Of a DNA stretch of 64,000 bases, positions 56,408 to 64,000 are shown in pieces (position 1 is the first letter of the stretch; each line of letters starts with the position of its first letter). The stretch covers positions 3,968,001 to 4,032,000 of the forward strand of contig NC_134831.1 in NCBI RefSeq assembly GCF_004210375.1, in the 5' to 3' direction. Source of the DNA: Tachypleus tridentatus. Taxonomy: Eukaryota > Arthropoda > Merostomata > Xiphosura > Limulidae. The notes under the pieces were generated by a model. That model saw only the letters and a list, made by a program, of their open reading frames with translations. It had not been told where the DNA came from and ran no database searches. Position numbers and translations under genes: made by a program.

Positions 56408-57449
56408 CTTCCATCTATATGGAAATCCAATTTTTAGAAATATAAGCTAAATCACCGGGGAACACTTACTAATATTTACATCTGTGGTATATCAATATGC
56501 TATGAATTTTTATCTTTTTTGTCATGTAAATAGTATTTATTCTGAGCTTCGATTTCCGCGCTGTATATGGACAAATTTCACATAGCACATGGTTGAAAAA
56601 GCTATTAATTAAATTTTATGCGACCTTTTTTATCTGCTGTCTTTAGATGTGGATTATATTTGTTATTATTCGGGAAGAATATCGTGTAAGTATGTCGATA
56701 ACAGTGTCCTTCAATAGCTGTTCAGGTAATAGTTACAGATCATGTCCCAACTGTGTTATAAAGAGCATGGCCAGCCACGTGATTAGCGCAAGTCGCTCTT
56801 GATAACTGTGATATTCCTTCCGAACTAAGAAACACTGCATTTAATTAGTATGGTCTTGAACGCCACTTAGTACACTCTCAATGAACTTTGTCTTTATTAC
56901 TTAGTCTTGTGATACCATAAAAGCGATTATCCCACTGTTTACAATTTTGAACTGCTGATCAGAAAGATGACAGCCACTCAACAGCACCCTATTATCATTC
57001 TTACTGATGAATTGACTGATACTCTTATAATGCATCCAAAATATAAAGTGTGCAAAATATTTTGTAATATAATACGGATTCGAACCCAGCTTGCTCGCTC
57101 TGAAATTCAAAGATCTTCCACAAAGTTAGCCTACATTCAGCATTTTAGAGTTATTTAAAATGAATTTCCCTGATAAAAAGAAATAAGTGAATATTCCAAG
57201 GTGTCAAATTATTTTTATAAATAAATAAACCACGAGACTAGAATATCAAGTTAATATTGCATATTTCAGCTTAAATACTAGTGATTAATAAAAATCCACG
57301 GTGTGTTCACTGGATTAAGATTGCTTAATCCTGTGGTGTTTCAAAACTCCCATTAAAAATCCAGCAAATAAACTAATTGACATGATTAAAATAGAAGTTT
57401 CTGGATTTACAAATCAAACTATAGATACATTTGACTTACCTTCAACTTA

Positions 57450-57569
57450 AAGTTTGTTATTAAGCAAAAAGTTACACAATGGACTATCTGTGCTGAGCCA
57501 ACCATGAGTATCAGAGCCATATTTTCATCATTTGGAGCCATCAGAATTACTTTTGCGCCTCTGGTGGTT
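57450..57569 (-). repeat. SINE family C, reverse, decayed
   Basis: agttacacaatggactatct, gagccaaccatgagtatcag and gcgcctctggtgg. Confidence 0.7.
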
Positions 57570-57649
57570 AGAAATTAAAGAGATACGTGACGTTAATTCA
57601 CAATAGAAATAAATATTTTTATTGTCGCTATAATAAGAGTCGCATAACA

Positions 57650-57757
57650 AAATCATGCACCCAAATGGCACTTATTAGAAAACGAGTTTCGATTCCCGTG
57701 ATGGATAGAGCACAGATAGCTCTTTGTGTAGCTTTGTACTTAATAATAAACAACAAT
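57650..57757 (+). repeat. SINE family C, forward
   Basis: gcacccaaatggcacttatt, gtttcgattcccgtgatgga and cacagatagctctttgtgta, with a tail of taataaacaacaa. Confidence 0.8.
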
Positions 57758-58857
57758 CATCTTAATTAAGTACGCTTTCTACTTACTTGTCATCTAATCA
57801 ATTTTATTAGCTGTTCACTAGATGGCAGATATGTTCATATTCGACATTAAGAAAAGGTTTTGGTATGCTATTTACACACCATAACAATAACTTATTGCAT
57901 CAGTAGTTTTAGGCAGTTCTAAATAAAAATTCTTTTGTGCTATTTCTCTCAACCACAGTATTATCTAGTGTATGTGGATCTTCCAACTGTACTACTCTTG
58001 TATCTTCTAAGTTTCATTTCATTCAAGGTATCCTGCAATGGACAGCTACTTAACTTGGCTTCTTCTGTTTACCCACTTTTTCTGAGCTTGCTGTAAGTAT
58101 GCTTAGGATCAATTCCCTGGTAAATGTTTTAGGCATTTACCTAAATAATTGTCTTATTATTTTTTGTGCTAATTTTCCGATTCACATTTTATGGTGAATG
58201 TCTATTCTTGTAATGTGATCATCCAAAGGACCAACCACAATGATAAGTAGTATAATAATATTTAGACTATAAGGATAGTGTAAAGGGAAACACTATAAAG
58301 ATACGAATTTCAGAGGTATATGCAAATAGTCTCCTCCATATTCACCGAATTTAGGACAACATGGTACCAGTTCACACAGCACTAGGGTTAACGCTCATCA
58401 TAAACTTTATAGCTTTAACTGTGCGAGTCCCACCCATTAGGTGTTCTAAAAGAAAAAGAAAATGTTGAAACAAAAGCAAAGTTTACTTTTAAAGTGAAGA
58501 AATGCTTAGTTAAAATCACTAAAGATGAACTATACTAAGATATAGGTCTAAACGAAAAATTCTCGAAAACGTATGTTGAATAGATAATTATCTGGCTTTT
58601 AGTGTTAAACACAATACTAACAAAGCCAAGTTGTTCACACCCAACATTTCGCACACGTGACCTACTGCAATTGCATTCCAGCGATGGGCGTGGAGGTCCT
58701 GGACCAGTGCCCAATTTGTCAGCAGCACAAAACAACTATCTCAAAACGTCACATGTATGTAACAGCTATTCTCCCCCATAGGAGTACACACCTGATGGTT
58801 AATTAGCGGATTTGAGTCTCATGTGCACCGAAGTAAGAAAAGTTGAGTTGTTTATTA

Positions 58858-59128
58858 GGCCTGGCATGGCCAAGCGCGTTAAGGCGTGCGACTCGTAATC
58901 CGAGGGTCGCGGATTCGCGCCCGCGTCGCGCCAAACATGCTCGCCCTCCCAGCTGTGGGAGCGTTATAATGTTACGGTCAATCCCACTATTCGTTGGTAA
59001 AAGAGTAGCCCAAGAGTTGGCGGTGATGACTAGCTGCCTTCCCTCTAGTCTTACACTGCTAAATTAGGGATGGCTAGCACAGATAGCCCTCGAGTAGCTT
59101 TGTGCGAAATTCCAAAACAAACAAACAG
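58858..59128 (+). repeat. SINE family A2 (young subfamily), forward
   Basis: ggcctggcatggccaagcgc, gattcgcgcccgcgtcgcgc and tagcacagatagccctcgag. The tail is caaaacaaacaaac. Flanks gagttgtttatt (58843-58854) and gagttgtttatt (59129-59140) are a likely target duplication, leaving a few extra bases at the 5' end. Confidence 0.95.
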
Positions 59129-59139
59129 AGTTGTTTATT

Positions 59140-60370
59140 TCAAAAAAATTTATATCTAATTAACGAAGGGGTAGATAACACATGGTGTAGTCGTATATCA
59201 CAATATGCTTCAATGCAATATTTTTAACAGATATATGTTATTAACGTCTATAAGAAATATATATTGTAAAAGTAGTACATGTGTTAGTCAAGTTGTTTAC
59301 AAATATGAGGATTAACTATGTTTTAATTTTGAAAATGAATGGTGGCTTATATGTGTTACAAACGATTAAAAAGGTTAAAGTGTGTTGAATCCCGCGTTTT
59401 ATTAGGCTTCATAATAAGTATGTTTGAAAATTTATTATAATTCAAGAAATAATTTTGAAATTCCCAACAACATCAAAAATTTGCTAATCGAGAACAACTA
59501 GTACCACAGAAATAATATGTGTGTATACATTATGCTATAAATAAACTGATCTCAAGGGTAAAACACACTCTTGTCAAAATTGAAATACTTAAGAGCGTCA
59601 TATCACGAGATGACAATTTTGCTTATGACAGCTAAAATAAATAGTTACTACAGATGCTGTTTTACACCCGAAGGAACTATCATTACGGCATACTCGCGGA
59701 AATAGAAATAATCGTTTTTATCACTAAAGTGTTACATCTTATCGATCGAAACTTCTATTGGTAGTTTTACTTTGTTCAAAAGTTATTTCTCCACTTTACA
59801 TTAATGTCTTGGTGTGAGCGTCATCTTCAGACGACTTGCTTTTAACTACGCTGGATATAGTATGGTCAATTAAAGTGATAACTATTAAATGGCGACATTG
59901 CTTAAAGATGTTGTTGTATGTTTAAGTATCAAGATTGAGCATTTGTCACAATTCACAGTATTTAAACTGTTTCTACTGGGGTGCAGAAATCTACATTGAC
60001 CTTCTAAACATCCTATACACAGCCAATCAAAGTGCCCTCCACTCAGTTGAAGCATTCACGTGGTTGCACATCATAAATAAGATTATCTAATAAAATGTGG
60101 AAATTTTTGTTTCCCCGAGGATAACGGGGTAGACAAGTTATAGCATGTTGAAGTTATTTAAAGCAGATACTTTAATTTGTTTTATTTAATTGCTATAGTA
60201 AATCACACATTTCTGCATTAAACAGGTCGTTATAAACTTAACCACAAATAACGTTTCACCACAATAATTATTCACCAATTAATAAGGATTACGTGAACAC
60301 TTCATTCAGTCATTATGAATGAATTCAGTTACTTCCTTTGTCATATGCATTATAACATAGTTATGGGCGA
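59140..60370. other. Spacer with nothing recognised
   Basis: AT-rich sequence with normal CpG. No ORF, repeat or RNA gene could be supported. Confidence 0.6.
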
Positions 60371-60627
60371 GGTATGGATAAGAGTTAAGTGGAATTGATT
60401 GAGGTGTTTAAGATTGTAAAGGGAATTAGTGGTGTTGATACATCATCGTTTTTCATGTTTAACAGTGGGTATAGTAGAACTAAGAAACACAAGTTTCGAC
60501 AGGAATAATCTGCAGCCGAGACATTTTTATTTTCATAACAGAATGGTTGGTCTTTGGAATGGGTTGTCCTCTGATGTTATAGAGGCAGTAAATTTAAATG
60601 TGTTTAAGAAAAACTTAAGTATATGAA
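60371..60627 (+). pseudogene. LINE reverse-transcriptase C-terminal fragment
   Basis: The reading VELIEVFKIVKGISGVDTSS, FFMFNSGYSRTKKHKF, then in another frame RNNLQPRHFYFHNRMVGLWN and GLSSDVIEAVNLNVFKKNL matches the end of non-LTR (CR1/jockey-like) ORF2 proteins. There the pattern is DLIetyKil-g, R-R-h--kl, then FF--Rvv--WN-LP--vv-a-svn-FK--Ld. A frameshift and stops separate the two parts. Only the last 85 or so codons are present, a 5'-truncated dead copy. The 3' limit of the element is unclear. Confidence 0.8.
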
Positions 60628-60799
60628 TGATAAGGGCTGGATTTATGTTTATATTGTTTAAAGTGTAGAGTAGCCAAGACATAACAACAGGTCTCATGTT
60701 GTCCCAAAATGTTAAGATCAAAAACGATTTTTAGGCAAACTTTGTAGTTTCTAACATGTGGAATAACATTAAACCTGATATACATTAACAAGTAAATTC

Positions 60800-63700
60800 A
60801 GAGATGATTCAAATTTTCCTTCCTTCTTGCTTTGACTTAAAAAGCAAGAGCTCATTTTAGTATAATAACTAAACAATATATACAAAACTTTTAGATATAA
60901 AACATTTTATAAGTCAAATTTATAATTATTTTGTTGCTGTCAATATTTATGTAAACAGAATAATTTTGTTACAAATGAGTTTCTTGTTGCTATATAGAAA
61001 AACAAAACAACTATTTTCTGCTTGATTTTATTTCTAAGTCCGTGCAGTTTCATTACAACAATCACATTACTATAAAACTATATATTTTCGGCTTTGATCA
61101 TTTTCTCATACATTATGTACACTTTTCAAATTTCACACATGTGAAAGTTCAGATAAGTCCACAATTCACAGGGATAATTCATAAGGTTTGAATTCCTTCA
61201 TCGAAACATGTCCTTGTTTCACAACCGTTTTAACAAGATATAGATTACGGATATGTTCATATAAATTACTAAAATACAAGTTCACATGCTTAACCCATGA
61301 AAATTAGCTCTTAAGAACAAAAAAGTCTTCCAACAACATGACAAATTAGTCATAAAACTAATGGCCCCAGATGGAGTGAACAGATTCATTAATTTTCAAA
61401 AATAATTAATGAGCAGAAATGCAATAACTTGAATAACAAATATGCACAAGTCTTATTCTTCAACCTCCAAACTTCATTTCTACCTTCTATTTTTTTTCCA
61501 CAAGAAAAAGTTAGATAAACATATATGCAAAGTAAAATACATATAACAATGACTAACTTATTGTTGACCTTACTTTTAAAGCTTATACAGCTATTTAACT
61601 TAAGAAAAAATACAAACAATACTTCTCCAAAATTTTAATACAGGTAGAAACATATTACTGGTTTTATGCATGTTGATGGAGCTGGTCAATCAACTTTTTA
61701 TTGTCCTTTATACAACTTTTATAGTTTTCAAAATTAAAATCACAACATTTAAAGTGGGATGTTCCTTCAGAAAATGTTCTAACATTATACAGATAAAAAG
61801 GGTAAAAATATTCAAATCATTCAGATTTTTTTAGAATAACAACTTGTAATATTAGGAAAATACATAAAAACCATGGTTTAATTAATAAATTAATGGAAAT
61901 AATCATATAAAGGTTTATGAATGTGAAAGAAAACAGAATAATAACTGTACATCAAAATTATGTATCACACCTAATATAATTTGGTCCAAGTGGTGGCTTT
62001 CCTATGATACCATAAAACTTTACACTTGTGTTTTGCTTAGATCTCAATGGAAGAATAATTAAGTGCATAAATTCTATATAATTTTTTTTTTCTTTTGGTT
62101 GAAGTTTTCCAAGACCATACTTATAATGCTGAATTATTTGTTTTTACAAGATGCCCAGAAATTATGTTAATTCAAGTGTTCCTCAGTGTTTTTAAAGTTA
62201 AAGTAATTTCTAGACAGTCTATGAACTCCAATGCTTTCTGGCCAGACATACATTATATACATAAAACAAAAAGGAAAACATTACAAATTTCCTGAGATAG
62301 ATAACTGCTCCCTTATCTTACTAGGTGTAGTCATGTAAAAAGGAATGTGCAAGACTCCCGAAAAAAAAAAAAACTAGTCAGAAAGGAAGAATCTATTGTT
62401 TATGGAACCCACAACTGTTACCTTCAAAAATAAAACTACATATAAAATAACAGTTTTATCCAAGTATTCTCACAAAACAAAATACCATTTATCATGATGT
62501 ATTTGCCACAGTTCACATTTTATTGACCTGAACAGGTATGACAGTGTTCATAGTGGCTTCAAAACATTTAAAATAATTTTAAACTTCATTAAAACCATGT
62601 ATTTATGCAATGTTAGCTACCAGAAAAATTATGTACAGTATATTCTTTCAAAACAACCAATATTTTCTGGTCGGTTAAAGGTAGTTTCATGTGGTTGAGA
62701 TATATGGTTTGAATAAGTATCACTTTTTTTTTCCTTTGTAATTTGACGTCATCAGTATTAATCCTCACTTCTTTATGTCTATATTTTGTCACCTCTCTTA
62801 TATTTTCAAATAATGACTTGTCATTAAAATTATAAATACATCTTACCTTCTAGTGAGCAACATAATAAAAGTCTTAAACATTTCAAACAATCGTTCATGT
62901 TTCTAGGTAATTAAGGAAACTAATAACTTCCGTTCACAGATATATTTTTATAACATATAAGCAAGATATTAGAATCCCCTTATCCTGGCTTTTATATCAT
63001 TCTTCAACTTTAACAATTTATATTATGTACATAAATATATAAACATATGATCCAAAACATTACAAAATAATATGTCAAAAATCTTTCATAAAAATAAAGT
63101 GTATGGAAAATGTAATATTTGAATTTGTAAAATCAAACATTACATAATTAACAATAATTATGATGTTACAGACTAAACAAATATTAGAAAGCTTGCATAT
63201 ACTTTCCAAATAATGAACTTATAAGATAAAGTAAGAAAAATCTGTAAAGCAATAACATGTGACCATTATACATGTTTAAAACAGTGACATGCATGTTAGT
63301 TATGCTATGGTTTTTTACTCTGGTTGTCATTAAATGACACAATATATACATTTAAGTAACAACATCACAATTTAGTTTCAGGTATAAGCTCAAGTTTACA
63401 AACACACAATATCAACAGCTCACATAAGTTCAGTTTAGCAATGTATTGAGAAAATGTGAAACAGGATTTCTTTATCTTTCTTCTACACACAATAATTTTG
63501 TGTCATAGGATCTTATACAAGCTAAACCTACTTATTTCACATTACACTGACAAGCTTTACAACTATTAATTGTACAAGCTTAAAAGAAATCATATTCCTC
63601 ACATTACAAAAAAAAAAGCAAAAAACTGTAGATGCTAAGAAATTTTGTACTTGTTAGGTAACAGTGGAAATCAATTAGGTAACAAAATATGCAAAAAAAA

Positions 63701-63930
63701 CAAACCCTACAACGTTAGAAGTACATAGTTTTAAAATATTCACTTTCCTTACAGAACAAACCAGTCACCCAAACTGTGAGTTGGGTTGTTTCTGACATAA
63801 CAAAGATGGACTCATAACTTAATATGTTGCTCAAGGGAAAATAAAACTTCATAAATTAGATATGTAAGCCTTGAACCATTGGCAGTAATTTAACTCTATT
63901 TTATTTCTTTTTAACAGCCAATAACGAATA
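60800..63930 (-). other. CpG-poor, repeat-poor region, possible long 3' UTR
   Basis: There are no SINEs and no coding ORFs, and CpG is sparse. The texture is like ECSIT introns and unlike 1-40 kb. If 63931-64000 is a true C-terminus, this is its 3' UTR. Several minus-strand AATAAA words occur and none stands out. Confidence 0.35.
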
Positions 63931-64000
63931 TTACTGATTACTGTCAATATCTGTGACTCTTAACCTCTGCCCCTTTTGCTCAGCTAAGACTACCATGTTG
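63931..64000 (-). CDS. Possible C-terminal coding end of a gene to the right (partial)
   Basis: The minus frame open to the window edge reads NMVVLAEQKGQRLRVTDIDS then NQ and a TAA stop. It looks protein-like (amphipathic, charged), and the DNA following it has the character of a long 3' UTR. At 22 codons, chance openness is possible, and I do not recognise the family. Confidence 0.3.
   Translation of the reverse strand, partial: NMVVLAEQKGQRLRVTDIDSNQ

Larger units (their letters stand above)
52747..58857. other. Upstream region of ECSIT and spacer
   Basis: The first, non-coding ECSIT exon should be here but I could not place it. CpG frequency rises from about 54.5-55.9 kb, so the transcription start may lie there. 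A CpG-richer patch at 55840-55890 is one candidate. A (TA)n run lies at about 56058-56075. Apart from the SINEs at 56283, 57450 and 57650, nothing is recognised. Confidence 0.5.

Noticed and set aside
58843-59067. 74-residue ORF beginning in the tRNA-like region
   Set aside because: Translation of a young SINE copy.
1-64000. CRISPR arrays, prokaryotic operons, retroviral or Polinton elements
   Set aside because: The regular repeats are uniform minisatellites without unique spacers, and no capsid, integrase or polymerase-B motifs were seen.

Overview
The window looks like nuclear DNA of a horseshoe crab (Xiphosura). It is AT-rich, introns run to about 20 kb, and tRNA-derived SINEs and minisatellites are dense. 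A secreted pentraxin aligns by motif, cysteine pattern and calcium site with Limulus-type C-reactive proteins. This is motif reading by eye; no database search was run, and the species is not resolved.

Layout. (1) 1-26.2 kb, minus strand: the 5' part of a protein phosphatase 1 (PP1)-like Ser/Thr phosphatase. Three small exons are recognised from conserved motifs and matching splice phases (26077-26184 with the start codon, 5174-5379, 1847-1954). The rest of the catalytic domain must lie beyond the left edge. Intron 1 is about 20.7 kb and packed with SINEs, MITEs and minisatellites. A near-perfect RFX X-box lies upstream of the start codon. (2) 26.2-37.2 kb: SINE-rich spacer. (3) 37360-38121, plus strand: an intact, apparently intronless pentraxin (CRP/SAP-like) with TATA boxes and a poly(A) signal. 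(4) 42767-52746, minus strand: ECSIT, a mitochondrial complex I assembly and Toll-pathway adaptor, in four coding exons with consistent phases. Exon 2 carries an apparent one-base deletion. Its introns hold a mariner relic, two long minisatellites and a 72-bp palindromic MITE. (5) 53-60 kb: the probable 5' side of ECSIT (first exon not located) and spacer with a few SINEs. (6) 60.4 kb: a LINE reverse-transcriptase C-terminal fragment. (7) 60.8-64 kb: CpG-poor, repeat-poor DNA that looks like a long 3' UTR of a minus-strand gene; its last 22 codons may be at 63931-64000.

Pentraxin and ECSIT are convergent neighbours about 4.6 kb apart and both relate to innate immunity, although chance proximity is just as likely. 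The most interesting signals are genomic. Three SINE families with different heads share one 3' module. A young SINE subfamily still has clear target-site duplications. A minisatellite appears to have been seeded by the tip of a SINE. A sharply CpG-depleted domain coincides with ECSIT and has eroded the SINE inside it, which is a signature of gene-body methylation. I found no CRISPR, operon-like or prokaryotic system, no true tRNA or rRNA gene, and no retroviral or Polinton element.
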